A stretch of 64,000 nt of DNA from Auricularia sp. M13 (lineage: Eukaryota; Basidiomycota; Agaricomycetes; Auriculariales; Auriculariaceae), in contig CM073199.1 in assembly GCA_037042915.1 (NCBI GenBank), positions 1,984,001 through 2,048,000 on the forward strand. Direction: 5' to 3'. The translations under genes and the position numbers were made by a program. Under the pieces are notes generated by a model, which had not been told where the DNA came from, searched no databases, and saw nothing but the letters and a program-made list of their open reading frames with translations. This document shows, one piece after another, positions 44,026 to 55,240 of this stretch (positions within the stretch are counted from its first letter, which is position 1; the number at the start of each line of letters is the position of its first letter).

Positions 44026-45700
44026 TTAGGGCGTGTCTACGCATACCCAGTCCTGCACATCTGACTTCCACAGACTCCTAGCCGGATACTTGCAATGAAG
44101 CCGCGTCTTTGGGCCCGGGGTCGTCGCGTTGTTCGAGCCGTCCGACGACCCGCGGATCGTCTCGGGTGCCTTGTCGTTCTCAACCCAATCGACGAGCGCG
44201 AGCAGCGCATTCGAGTCTGACGAGTTAGACCAGGCGGAAAAGCCGACCTGGCCAAACTGCCATGCGCCGACACCGTAATAGCAGTGATCCATGCCGGGTA
44301 CGAGGAAGAGTCGGTAGAAGTCATCCATCTTGCTGGGCGGGAGCGACAGCTTGTGCTGCACAAGCTGATAGTACCGCAGCGAGGTGCCCGACGGAATAAG
44401 CTGAATCGCGACACGAGTCAACGAGGGAGAAGAGCAATAAGATGGGCACTGACGACGTCCCTGCCGCCGTGGTAGGTAAGCAGTTTACCGCCGCGCTTGC
44501 GGAAGGCAGATAGGTCTGGGTTGAACGAGCTGACGGGAACTAGCTCGTCTCGCCTGTGCGCGTCGGCGATTTCTTTGAACCCAAAGGTGGCGCTGGGTTC
44601 CCAGGTGCTGTCGTTGTACACGACATATCGCCACCATTCCTGTAACGAGACGCATAAGCAGGAGCAAGGCGGTAAAGTCGCATGCTAACCAGTCCGAACT
44701 GATAAAAGCCTGGATTGAAGATGCCACGGAAGAACACCTCGTCGACCACGGCGCCGGGATCGAGGCGAGGCGCGAGGAACTCGCCATGCTCGCCGTAGAG
44801 CGGCGAGTGGATAGTGCGGAGAGCCTCGACCTGTTCCAGCGACAGACAGTCGTCCCGCTTGTCGCCCTCGCACAGCAAGACTTCGGGCAAGAATTGGCAG
44901 GCGTCGGGATCGCTGATAATGTTGTCGTGCAGACCGTCCAGTCCGTCGCACTGCCTGAGGATCTCCTTCCTCACGAGTGTCCAATCTACATCGCCCAGTG
45001 CGTGCCCCGCCAGATTGGCAATATTGCTTTGGGCGAAAAGGTTGATCGTGTTGATGGCCGGGGCACCTGCGAGCACGCCGTCGAAGTCGGCGGGGTAGTC
45101 CTGCGCGCTGCGCAGGCCCTGCCGGCCGCCGTTCGAGCAGCCGATGTAGTACGTCTTGTCCTGTGGGCGGCCGTAGTACGCGTTGACAAGCAGCTTTGAC
45201 GTTTGCGTGGCGATGTGCAGCCCGCGGTAAGCCCAGTCTGCGAGGATCTCGTCCGACTGCGCGAACGCCGCGCCAGAGGTGCCGTCGTGGCCGCCGTCGT
45301 AGCCGAATGTCGCGAAGTGCAGCGCAGGCCCCCATTTGAGGTCGTCGTAATCCACGCAGCCGGCCAGACCGCCGCCGCCAGTGCCGAGCAGACGGCCGTA
45401 CCACGCGTCGGGGTCGGGCAGCCAGGCCTCAATACGCGTTGCGCTGGTCGCCGAGGTGTTGTACACGACGTTGACCACACAAACGTTGACGCTAGTCTGC
45501 GCGAGCAGGTCGGCCCCGAGACCCATGCCGCAGGACGCGGGAATGCGGTAGCTCTCGTTGGCGCTCAGGTAGAGCGTGTCGATCGTGTGCGCATCGTGGA
45601 TATGTGTATCCGCGAGTTCAGCGCATCGCTCAACCGGGCTGAGGGCAAGCGCGGGAGCAACTAGACCGAGTAACAACGCTTGAGACGATGCAGGCAACAT
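44026..45700 (-). CDS. Secreted tannase/feruloyl esterase
   Basis: Exons 45700-44690, 44639-44454 and 44400-44026 give 523 residues. A signal peptide MLPASSQALLLGLVAPALAL begins the protein. The tannase/feruloyl-esterase fold is complete: GTGGGGLAGCVDYDDL, HFATFGYDGGHDG, the nucleophile motif YIGCSNGGRQGL, DFDGVLAGAPAIN, the calcium-loop-like CDGLDGLHDNIISDPDAC, FKEIADAHRRDELV, LTYHGGRDVLIPSG carrying the acid, and the histidine in VPGMDHCYYGVGAWQFG, with cysteines placed as in fungal feruloyl esterase B. It cleaves ester bonds of gallate or of ferulate on plant cell-wall xylan outside the cell. Substrate choice between tannin and ferulate cannot be read from these motifs. It is flanked by coiled-coil genes with no functional link. 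Confidence 0.9.
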
Positions 45701-46015
45701 CTCTACCCAGGACAGCGCGCTTTTGTTGTAGCTGGTGTTCAGTCATCGCGGTAACTTTATAACACGAAGTGGTTGTGGACACTGGACAGGATGTCACGAT
45801 GTGGATCATCGGATCCGATTTTGTATGACTCTGATCCCTGACTCTGACCTCCGAACTGTTGTGCCGTGCCGGATCGGCAAGTGGACTGGCAGAAAAAAGC
45901 CGCGACATCGCCTATGTAAGGCATAAATTAAAAGCGAGCAGCTAAATAAAGTGGAGATGTGCGGGCTCACGTTGCTGTACTTTGGGGAGAGTCGAGGAAA
46001 GCCCTGAAAGCCGCC
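45701..46015. other. spacer upstream of the tannase gene
   Basis: This should hold the tannase promoter and the 3' end of copy G. No gene is seen and no regulator site could be assigned with confidence. Confidence 0.35.
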
Positions 46016-46894
46016 CTACTCCAAGTCGGCACCAGATTCATCTGTGAGAGAACTCTCCTCCTCCGTCGTAGTTCCAATGCCCTCGGAATCCATGAGATGC
46101 ATTTGTAGCGCTGCCAATCCCTCTTGAGACGTACCTGTTCCTCACTGTGCGGGTCTTGTCGCTTCTTCGACGGGGTCTGGTTTGCGTTGCGATTTCGGAG
46201 GGTCCTGCTGCTGGCAGGGGCTCCGAAGCTACTCGAGTCGTCTTCCTAAAGGACAAATGTCTCTTTCAGCAAGCGCTTCGACTGTTGAGACATCCATCGT
46301 CACCTGATACTCGCTTCCACTCGCATCCGGTTGCTTCTTCTTAGACTTACTTGCTTGCAACTTGCGTGGGGTACGAGTTGGAGTTTCGGCGCTCACAGTT
46401 AGCGGTTGTTCGGCGATGCGAATGTCGAGTCGTAATGTCGCGTTCTTAGGACCGAGTTAGAATAGTAAAGACGTGTAATCATCGCGCTCTGGCACCTGCC
46501 TCCTTTTCCAATCTCTTGACCTTCCTCTCAAGTCGATCTATTTTCTGTTGCATCTCTGATATCTTTGAATAGTGAGTAGCTTCAAGGACGTGCCGCACGT
46601 CCAGCAATGACAGACCTTGCTCGATTCTGTTCGAGGATCTCCTGGCGAACCAGAGGCCTGAGAGTCGCTTAGCCTGCCTTCTAATCACCTATAATCTGGG
46701 AAGCCTCACGCACGTTCTCGCTCTTTCTCTGGGCCTTTAGCCTGCGGTTCTCCTCGCGGAGGGAATCGCGCTCGTGTTCGAGCTTATCGATCTTGCGATA
46801 CAACTCCAACTCTTTCTTCTGCGCTGTATCAGTTGAGAAGTTTCCGGTCACATGCAGACCGACTTACATCGCTCTCCATCTTTCGGGGAGCCAT
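46016..46894 (-). CDS. Group II coiled-coil protein (copy G), C-terminus uncertain
   Basis: Start MAPRKMESD, then KKELELYRKIDKLEHERDSL and REENRRLKAQRKSEN, a short exon ASGSPGDPRTESSK, and ISEMQQKIDRLERKVKRLEK. If this exon is read through, the protein stops at 46479. A donor-like GAG|GCAGGT there, with a TTCTAAC branch site and an AAG acceptor 54 nt later, instead joins a long disordered exon in frame (SAETPTRTPRKLQAS, EDDSSSFGAPASSRTLRNRN, TPSKKRQDPHSEEQ). I give the longer form. The start MAxRK and the first exon pattern xELxLYRxIxxLxxER link it to copies D, E and F. The last intron near 46130 is unresolved, so the final residues may differ. Function is unknown. Confidence 0.5.
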
Positions 46895-47515
46895 GAATGA
46901 GACACGCAGCGGCTGAACCGACGAGAGCGGACATTAAATCATTTAAGCTTCTTCCGCGGGTCTCCGCGGTCATATAACATTGACCGGAGTACGGAAGAGA
47001 TACAGCTAGAAGGACCTATAGTCGAAATTCTCAACTAGTATTGCGACAGCGACAAGCTGCGACTGACGCTGTCCGCCATATGCTGCTGAAGGACATCATG
47101 GAGCCTGTCCTGGTCCTGAATCGGCCTGGTACGGGTGCGATGCTTGTTATCGCAGAAAGATGAGGAGATCGCGAGGTGTGAAGGTTACGTCGGAAAAGAA
47201 GCGATAGAAAGTCCTCGTGGTATGTTGCAGGGGCATGTTCGTGTCACTGCTGTAAGCTTAGTATGTGTTCGGATAGGAAGTCCCAGTCAAAATGCTAGAG
47301 AAGAGCCTTTAATCCAGGTTATAACTTCAATCGCTGATATTATCGCGTGACTGCTCTCTCTCCAAACCTTCTCAAGCCTCATGTGCTTTTTCGATGGTGA
47401 GGAGAGGAACGTTCGGGTAGTGGAGGACTGCCGGCGCTAACGGGAGGAGTCCGAGTCCCGCACGGAAAGCACGGAAGCAACTCGGCCAAATACCCACGCT
47501 CTGATTTGTCCACTC
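46895..47515. promoter_or_regulatory. divergent promoter region, copy G and NDUFV1
   Basis: Spacer between divergent genes. No coding frame with family features is present. It should hold the promoter of the complex I gene. Confidence 0.4.
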
Positions 47516-49209
47516 ATGTTACCAGCCCGTCGAGGTCAGCGCGCCTCACTGCGCCTGGCTCTCAGCTGACTCTGGCCCAGGGTTATCAACCACCGCTCGG
47601 CGCGCGCTGGCGACCGTCGCGGCGGAGGCGCCGCCAGTACGACGGTACGGCGGACTGAAGGACCAGGACCGCATATTCACCAACCTCTACTGCCGCCACG
47701 ACCATGGCATCAAGGGCGCCCAGGTATGCATTGCACTGGAGCTTCGTCGACGGTGCTGACGGTGGCCAGGCCCGCGGTGACTGGCACAAGACCAAGGAAA
47801 TATTGCTCAAGGGCGACAGCTGGATTATCGACACCATTAAGGCCTCGGGTCTGCGAGGCCGTGGTGGCGCTGGCTTCCCGTCTGGCCTGAAATGGTCATT
47901 CATGAACAAACCGAATTGGCAGGCAGATAAACGGTGCGAATGACTTAGTTTTGAATCGAGATACGCACGCTGACACGACTCTCAGACCACGGTATCTCGT
48001 CGTCAACGCGGACGAGGGCGAGCCAGGCACGTGCAAGGACCGCGAGATCATGCGCGGCGACCCGCACAAGCTGGTCGAAGGCTGCCTTGTCGCCGGCCGC
48101 GCGATGAACGCGACGGCAGCGTACATTTACATTCGCGGCGAATTCTACCAGGAGGCGGCGCACGTCGAGCAGGCGATCGCGGAGGCCTACAAGGCCGGAC
48201 TGCTGGGAAAAGACGCGTGCGGGAGCGGGTACTCATTCGACGTGTACGTGCACCGCGGCGCGGGCGCGTACATCTGCGGCGAGGAGACGGCGCTCATCGA
48301 GTCGCTCGAGGGCAAGCAGGGAAAGCCGCGCCTGAAGCCGCCGTTCCCGGCTGACGTCGGCCTGTTCGGCTGCCCGAGCACGGTCGCCAACGTCGAGACT
48401 GTCGCCGTTGCGCCGACCATCTGTCGCCGCGGTGCGCCGTGGTTCGCGGGCTTCGGGCGCGAGCGCAACCAGGGCACGAAGCTCTTCTGCGTGAGCGGGC
48501 ACGTGAACAACCCGTGCGTGATCGAGGAGGAGATGAGCATTCCCCTGCGCGAGCTGCTGGAACGCCACTGTGGCGGGATCACCGGCGGGTGGGACAACCT
48601 GCTGGGCATCATCCCTGGCGGTTCGTCCGTGCCCGTGCTGCCTATCGACAAGTGCAATGAGGTGCTCATGGACTACGACTCGCTCAAGGACGCCCAATCC
48701 GGCCTCGGCACCGGTGCGGTGATCGTCATGGACAAGAGCACGGACATCGTCGCGGCCATCGCGCGCCTGTCGCACTTCTACAAGCACGAGAGCTGCGGAC
48801 AGTGCACGCCGTGCCGCGAGGGTACGACCTGGCTCATGCGCACGATGGACCGCCTCGTCGCCGGTCGCGCGCACCACCGCGAAATTGACATGCTGCTGGA
48901 GCTCACCAAGCAGATCGAGGGCAAGACCATCTGCGCGCTTGGCGACGCCGCCGCGTGGCCCGTCCAGGGCCTCATGCGCCACTTCCGTGAGTTTTGTATC
49001 GCTTTCCCTCTCTTCTCAGGGCTGACGCCGCTGGTGCAGGACCCGAGGTCGAGAAGCGCATCGACAAATTCCGCGCGGAGCACGGCCCCGTGCTGTTTGG
49101 CGGTCAGCTCAAGAGCGAAGTGGACTACTCGCTTGCTGTGCCCGACAACCTCGGCGGTTCACTTGTAGACGCGCCCAAGCCCACTGGCGAGCAGCAGGTC
49201 GGCGTGTAA
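47516..49209 (+). CDS. NADH:ubiquinone oxidoreductase 51-kDa subunit (complex I NDUFV1)
   Basis: Exons 47516-47534, 47581-47723, 47770-47933, 47986-48986 and 49040-49209 give 498 residues. The N-terminus [20 protein letters not shown] is a mitochondrial targeting peptide, visible only after the first intron is removed. The FMN/NADH site has [49 protein letters not shown] and [19 protein letters not shown] followed by [13 protein letters not shown]. The N3 iron-sulphur cluster ligands are [10 protein letters not shown] and the later Cys in [14 protein letters not shown]. This subunit oxidises NADH at the tip of the complex I matrix arm. Length and motifs are normal for fungi (yeast gene names do not apply because Saccharomyces lacks complex I). 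Confidence 0.95.
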
Positions 49210-50014
49210 TTATTCCTGTCTACTACATTCAAATCCATTTTTGCTTTGCTTTTGCACACGCGGCTCCGCTCGTGTGGCTGCTTGGCGTCCTATAGCAAAG
49301 CTCCTCGGTTTCCCGCTTGTCAATATCTAGTTCCCTCTATGCTCGGCATTACCGCGCTGCTCTGAGGAAGAAACGAGATTCTGAGCGGCGGTTGGTGCTC
49401 CTGGGCCACCTCCCGCAACCTGGTCTCAGTGTTATCCTCTAGCAGGCGTGGGGTGAACGAAGGATTGCGGCGGGAATCACTTCGTATATCTCGTTCTTCC
49501 GGCACAAACGCCCGTTTTCTTCATCACCTTCACGCGCCTACAAAGCAAGCCCTTCCTATAGCAGTGAAGGCGGTTCACGTCGCCATAGGCTTGCCGCTTG
49601 ATCGCGTAATGACGGCGAATGGCCCAGCGACCGTGCGCGTTTCAATCACTCGTAATCCTATAAATGACAAGAATACCGAAAAGATACATCGGGCCATAAA
49701 GATTTCGCATATGGACGAGCCCAAGTAGATATTGAGAAACAGTCTCAGCGCCTATCGGCCGGTTGCGCTCGATGCGGGGGTGTTCGCAGGCACTCGCGGC
49801 GGGTATAGCTGCGCGTTGCATCAGCATGAGAAAGCACGACTGGCATATCGTGATGATCAGCTCACCGTGGGCACGTATTGGGCGAACTTGAAGGTGTTGT
49901 CCCGGTCGACCGGAGTCCCGGTTGTCGGCGAGCGTGTAATGGCCAGACAGAAGTAGCAATATAGAAGCAAATGGCGCAAGTGGAGGCGGAACATGTGAGT
50001 AGAGGACTAGATGG
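49210..50014. other. convergent intergenic region
   Basis: This contains the 3' UTR of NDUFV1 and of copy F, possibly with a terminal exon of copy F if its last GTATGT is used as a donor. A plus-strand frame of about 100 codons (49429-49728) shows no family features. Confidence 0.4.
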
Positions 50015-51263
50015 TCAATGAGACGGACATACACCGCCGCCGGTCGCATTGACCTTTGCGCGCTTGGCAGCTGGGTCCTCTGCTGCGACGACGCCGTTGG
50101 CAGGCCGTTTGGCACTGACGAACGCCCCATGCGCGAGGCCTTGCACCCGTTTCTCAAGCTCGACGACCTTCTCCTTGCTCTCGCGCAGACCCTTTTCAAG
50201 AGATTGATTCTGTGAAAACCCAGCTGAGTAAGAGAGAGCGAAACGTCCGCGGGGGAGTGGGAGCACGCCTAATTACCATCGTCCGCAGGGAATCATTCGT
50301 CTTCTGAAGACTGTCGTTGGAGGATTTCATATAATTGATCTACTTCAGTGTTCAGTGAATTTGTCGCATGAGGATTGAAGGACGTACCGTAGTCTGAAGA
50401 GAGGCGGCCTTGAAATCGTCTGTCAGTATTTAGTAAAGTCGCCCGAGGGACAGTATACCTTGGCTTCTTGCTCGGCAACAGACTTTCCCAAGGTTTCATT
50501 TGCCTTTTCCAATTCCTTCACCGTTTTCTCGAGCGACGAAACCTATATATGTAGTTTTGAATCGATGCAATGCAATATCAGAGTATAAATGAACCAACTC
50601 ACCTGAGATGTGACCTGAGATGTAAGCTCTGCGTGCTAACAAAGGAGATATTAGTGTGACATTGTCTTGATGCCATGGGAACTCGACTACCTTCGTGTCT
50701 TGGTTAACTTTGTTCTCGTGATGAAGGTTGATATTTGCTTCGAGCCCGGGGACCTGCCGTTTTGTTGAGATTGCGGGCACGTGTATGACTGTCTTTGACA
50801 ATTTACCTTAGCAGCGGCCTCGCGCAGCCGGGCGAGCTCGAGCGCCTGCTTTGCGGACTGGTCCGCAGCGTCCTTGTACGTCTGCTCGACCCCGCGCAAA
50901 TGCTCAACCTGTGATATGGATGAGCGCTCAGGCTGAGAGGCGCACAAGCCAAGCCCTGCGCCGGGGGAGAGGGACTCGGGCGCACCTGGCCACGCAGATC
51001 TTCGTTCTCCCTGCGCAGAGCATCGAGTTCGCCGCGAGCCTGTCATGGTGGGGAAGGTGCAGTTTCAGCATACACAGCACTGTATATGTTGACATGCGAG
51101 AGATCCACGTTACCTGCTCGGCGGCGAGGTGCTTGTCTTGCCGCAAGGAGCGGTTCTCGCGATAGAGCTGCAACAGCTCGGACTATGCGCCCGCGGCGTC
51201 AATGGAGGGCCTTGGAGATGGAGACAGTCGGCGCACCTGGGCGGTATCTGCTGCTGCTGCCAT
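50015..51263 (-). CDS. Group II coiled-coil protein (copy F)
   Basis: Start MAAAADTAQ, then heptad exons separated by GT-AG introns: SELLQLYRENRSLRQDKHLA, ARGELDALRRENEDLRGQ, VEHLRGVEQTYKDAADQSAK then QALELARLREAAAK, VPGLEANINLHHENKVNQDT, HAELTSQVTSQ, VSSLEKTVKELEKANETLGK, AASLQTT, INYMKSSNDSLQKTNDSLRT and NQSLEKGLRESKEKVVELEK. The end is short and basic, AAEDPAAKRAKVNATGGGV, NLS-like. Nearly every exon is a whole number of codons (phase 0), so exons can be gained or lost without breaking the coil. Copies D and E share the first three exons. No catalytic domain is seen. It is probably a nuclear structural or scaffold protein. Confidence 0.62.
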
Positions 51264-51791
51264 CGCTCGGTGCGTTGTGCGGGAAGCGGAAAGAACGCTA
51301 TCGCTACTTTAGACTCAGAGTGCGGACCCTTTAGGCTCATGATGGCTGTGTGGCCGCCGGCGCCTCTCGGATCGAAGCCCGGTGTTTCCCGTGCTTATGT
51401 AAGCTCAGGGTCCTTATTAGAAGAGGGTCAATTTGACGGTGCGAATTGGCATATGGACTGTACACTACATAATATGAGTCCTCCAGCGTACGCAGTGATC
51501 AAGGATCCAATCCAGAAGTGCGACATGTTGTCATCGACGTCTGAAAGACTGTTGTGGGGTCCATTTCAAATGTACTCTCCGTACTCCCGGCAGGTGGATC
51601 GAAGGGCTGCTCCAGACAGGTGAGCATGAGATGGTGATATTCCACCTGTGTAGATATGCAGTGCTTACGGTGGACGCGCCGACCTATTGTGCCGCTTGCC
51701 ACCGTTGACTTTTTATGGCTCCATTAATGAGAGGTGACAAGATATGTGAGAAAAAGGGACGATGCACATGTTCAGCTTCGAATGGACCGTC
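51264..51791. other. spacer between group II copies F and E
   Basis: Short spacer between two tandem paralogues on the minus strand, containing the promoter of F and the 3' UTR of E. No gene or repeat was recognised. Confidence 0.4.
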
Positions 51792-53012
51792 TCAGCTCTT
51801 CGCCCGCTTCGAAGCGGATGCCCCGCCCGCAGTGTTCGGTCGCTTGAGAGGAAATGGGCCTTCGTCCTCATCCATGAGTTCACCCCGCAAGGCCGAGACC
51901 GTTTCTGCTTCTGGTCTCTTACGCTTGTTCTGGCTGTCTGGAAGCTGTTGTTTCGATGTCTTGGACTTGGGAGACGGTCAGATAAGACAATTGGTGAGTT
52001 CTGCTAACCTATGCTTACCCGTCGCAGGTATGCCTCAAACTTCCAACGTGCATGAGCACATATTCATGAAAAAGCAGCACCACAGGCGGCGCACCGCAGA
52101 ATTCAATCTATCCAACGGGTGCGGTACACTGTTTGAGTGTTTTGGGCGGTCTGCAGCGCCAGGCTTGAGCTGTTCTACCTCTGCCTGAAGAGATCTGATC
52201 TTTCGAAAGGAATCTCGCGGTGAGAGAGAACGCGGCAGAAGCATGGAGGTGCGCCCACCTTTGTTTCCTTTGCTGCATTTGACTTCTGTAATGCAGCAAG
52301 GTTGGCTTCGTATCCTGAGGCCTATCGTTTCTTCAGTACTTGAAAATGTGCCGTAGGCGCAATAAATGATATACCTTCGCCTTGAGCGACTCATTCTATT
52401 GAACGGCGGTCAGCGGCAGTTTCTAGCAGGAGTCCAACTCACCGTGTGTTCGAGCTCGGTGTTCTTCTCGAGCAGCTCGTCACTCTTCTTCTCGAGAGCT
52501 TCAAGCGAGCGTTTGAGCTCAGAGATCTGATGTAGTGTAAGAGATACAAGCGCGAGTCCAGTGTGCGCATTACTTACCTGCTGGACCCTCTTGTGCAGCT
52601 CGGCGTTTTCGGCCGCGAGTTTTGCTACTTCAGCCAATGCCACCTTGTGCTGGGCCTCGAGACCGTGCTCGTTATCAGCCTGCACATTCGGTGCCTATAT
52701 TTCGACGTCATTCGTGGTCGCCACAGTGGGCCTGAGGTACGCACCTCGTCGCGCAACTTGACGTTCTCTTGGCGCAGACGCTCAATTTCCTCTTGTGCTG
52801 CACGCGTCTAGAGCTGCTTCAGTGTGCAAAAAATATAAATATGCTCAAGAACGCGTGTGACCTGTTCTGCAGCGGTCTGCTTGTCGTGGCGCAGTCGGTG
52901 GATCTCGCGGTAGAGCTGCAGCAGCTCTGCCTGTGCGCAATGCGAATTTCGCGTCAGCATGGCGCGCCGATAGCATGCATGTACAGGCCTGCGTGTTATC
53001 TGGCTCGGCCAT
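51792..53012 (-). CDS. Group II coiled-coil protein (copy E)
   Basis: Start MAEPDNTQ, then AELLQLYREIHRLRHDKQTA, TRAAQEEIERLRQENVKLRD, a longer exon APNVQADNEHGLEAQHKVAL then AEVAKLAAENAELHKRVQQ, ISELKRSLEALEKKSDELLE, NESLKAK, KSNAAKETK and IRSLQAEVEQLKPGAADRPK. The last exon (SKTSKQQLPDSQNKRKRPEA, FPLKRPNTAGGASASKRAKS) is basic, like the end of copy F. It lies about 530 bases upstream of copy F in tandem. The first intron (52988-52930) seems to start GC in place of the GT used in copy F. The whole protein is a parallel-type coiled coil with a nuclear-type tail. I do not know a family name. Confidence 0.6.
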
Positions 53013-53538
53013 CTCGCTATGTGTGGAGGAAAAGAAGGAGGGAACGACCGCCACGATTTTAAGGCCCGACAGCGGACGACCGCGGCGCTTCCGAAGAGTT
53101 CTTCGGGTCAATATGAAAAATGAGAGTCGTATTGACGCAAGGGCTACCAGTCAAGGACTGCTTCATTTTGCAATAAAGAGAGATGCTTTAAGCAGTTTTC
53201 TATGGGTATATCTTCGAGTTGACGAGCTCTGTACAGCAGCCGAGAAATCTCAGGACGGTTGCCTGATCGCCTCTGTATCGGGAAGTGAGATCTGCGAATC
53301 AAAGCTGACCGTGACCAACCTGTGACGTAGTTCACACAAAGTTCCCTGAAACCCTGCTCACTTGAGGAATCTGCCCTTTTTTTTTCTCGCAAGATGCCTT
53401 CTGCGATGAGAATATATGCACGTTTTATAGGCTCCGTCACCGCATCGAGAAGTGGTTCGGAGGTGTCGAGGCCTGATTGTGCGCGAGATGCCCCAGTGGA
53501 GAAAAATGACGAGACTTCCGGGATGAGCCGGACACGCG
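53013..53538. promoter_or_regulatory. divergent promoter region, copy E and cytidylyltransferase
   Basis: A spacer between divergent genes. The minus-strand open stretches here are antisense to the cytidylyltransferase and show no family features. No motif was assigned. Confidence 0.4.
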
Positions 53539-54966
53539 ATGGAGTCGTCGACGACGGAGCATCCAGCTGCACGCAAGATGTCGCACTCAAAGCAGAAGCT
53601 GGGCAAGTACCCGATGGCGCTCGACTCGCCGGCCTACGACGCGTGCGTATATGCGTACCAGGCGCGCTCCAATCATATCGCAGCTCAATCTTTTCTCGCG
53701 ACAGCTCCGAGGAAGACAACGACGCGACGGACGACGGCGCGTCGGCCTTCTCCATCCCGCGCGCGGGCACCGGCACCGCGCTCCGCGGACGCGCGACGCT
53801 GGCGGCCCGGCGGGCGGTCGCGAGCGGGCTGGCGGGCGCGGTGCTGAGCGAGAGCGACACGGGCGTCGACTCGCCGACGTACGACGGCGACGTCGAGTCC
53901 GCCTCGACCATCACCGCCAACACGTCCGCGACGGCGTCCACCGCGTCGCCCGGCTCCGCCGCCTCGTCGCTGCCGCCGCACGCCGACGCCGAGACGACGC
54001 CGCCGATGAGCATCCACCCGCTGCCGCAGCCCCTCGTCGCCGTCGCCATCACCGAGCCCACGCCGACGTTCGAGGTCCAGCAGACGCTCGACCCCGCCAG
54101 CCTCACGCCGGACGAGATCCAGCACTTTGTGCGCGACGCTATCGACAGCAGCAAGAGCATGCCCGTCCGCATACGCGAGCCGCCTACAGACAGGCCCGTG
54201 CGCGTCTACGCTGACGGTATTTGCCCATTTTATTACTGCGTTTTTGTTGTCGCTGCAACTGACGATGCCAGGCGTGTATGACTTGTTCCACTTTGGGTGA
54301 GTACTGGACCGGACCGCATGAGATGACGTACCATGCTCACTCCGCGCAGACACGCATTACAGCTGCGCCAAGCCAAGCTGTCCTTCCCGAGCGTCACGCT
54401 GCTCGTCGGCGTCTGCAGCGATGAGCTCTGCAAGGACCACAAAAGCCGCACTGTCATGACCCATGCCGAGCGCTGCGAAGCCGTGCGCCATTGTCGGTGC
54501 GCCGTACGCCGCCTTGCGCGCGTCTTCCCCGCGCCTGACGCCGTCCGCTAGATGGGTCGACCACGTCGTCGCGGACGCGCCGTGGATCATCGATCAGGAC
54601 TTTATCGACAAGTACGCGATCGACTACGTCGCGCACGACGACTCGCCCTACGCCGGCATTGGGACGGACGACGTCTACAGCTACGTCAAGTCGCAAGGCG
54701 AGCCTGCTGCTTCCCTCTGCTGCTTATTTCTTACATCCGGATAGGACGCTTCATCCCAACACGACGCACGCCGGGCGTGTCCACCAGCGAGCTACTGGAG
54801 CGCATCGTCTCGGGCTACCGCAAGAAGGAATTCGACGCCAAGCTCGAGAAGGTAAGTTACATTCACCCTCCCATGTGCGCGCATATTCATGCTCTTCTAG
54901 ATGGGGCGCCCGTCACTCAAGGCTGCGGGGAGCGACTTCGAGGACACAGATTCCGGGGGCCATTGA
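53539..54966 (+). CDS. PCT1: CTP:phosphocholine cytidylyltransferase
   Basis: Exons 53539-53642, 53705-54216, 54272-54296, 54350-54496, 54552-54697, 54745-54851 and 54901-54966 give 368 residues. The N-terminal half is disordered (Ser/Thr/Ala-rich). The catalytic domain has [20 protein letters not shown], carrying the HxGH motif, then [72 protein letters not shown] and the RTxGxST motif [20 protein letters not shown]. It makes CDP-choline, the rate-limiting step of the Kennedy pathway to phosphatidylcholine. The amphipathic membrane-binding helix expected after the catalytic domain is very short; only about 40 residues follow LLERI. An upstream start at 53578 is possible. The fifth intron (54698-54744) is GC-AG. 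Confidence 0.93.
54698..54744 (+). other. GC-AG intron in the cytidylyltransferase gene
   Basis: The conserved [10 protein letters not shown] junction needs a cut after CAAG with GCGAGC as donor and GATAG as acceptor. The stretch has no GT at a place that keeps the frame. The donor hexamer is the same as in helicase copy A. Confidence 0.75.
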
Positions 54967-55166
54967 CGACGCGGAGGATGATGACTCGGAACGTTTCGGT
55001 GCTGATGACGGACGACGGGCTGCTTTGTGCTTAGTGTATTCTTTTCCATGCTGCTGTACTCGCCATACATACATACGGTACGGTCGTATTAGGCGACCAT
55101 AGATTGTTGAGGATTTACATTTGGAATCATGATAATATAACATCACAAACTCGATGGGATATCCAC

Positions 55167-55240
55167 GGCCTGCTGGCGCAATTGGTTAGCGCGTCGAGCT
55201 AATAACTCGAAGGTTCTGAGTTCAAGCCTCAGGTGGGCCA
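55167..55240 (+). tRNA. tRNA-Ile (anticodon AAU), no intron
   Basis: A full cloverleaf folds: acceptor stem GGCCTGC/GTGGGCC with two G-U pairs, D stem GCGC/GCGC, anticodon stem TCGAG/CTCGA with loop CTAATAA (anticodon AAT at 34-36), T stem CTGAG/CTCAG with loop TTCAAGC, and discriminator A. The A and B box sequences are present (TGGCGCAATTGG and GTTCAAGCC). CCA is not encoded, as expected in a eukaryote. It lies 200 bases past the cytidylyltransferase and directly before the repeat block. Confidence 0.93.

Noticed and set aside
44540-45480. Long Arg-rich frames overlapping the tannase gene
   Set aside because: They are shifted-frame readings of GC-rich codons of the tannase, which itself has complete family motifs.
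49429-49728. 99-codon plus-strand frame downstream of NDUFV1
   Set aside because: No conserved features, and it lies in a convergent spacer.
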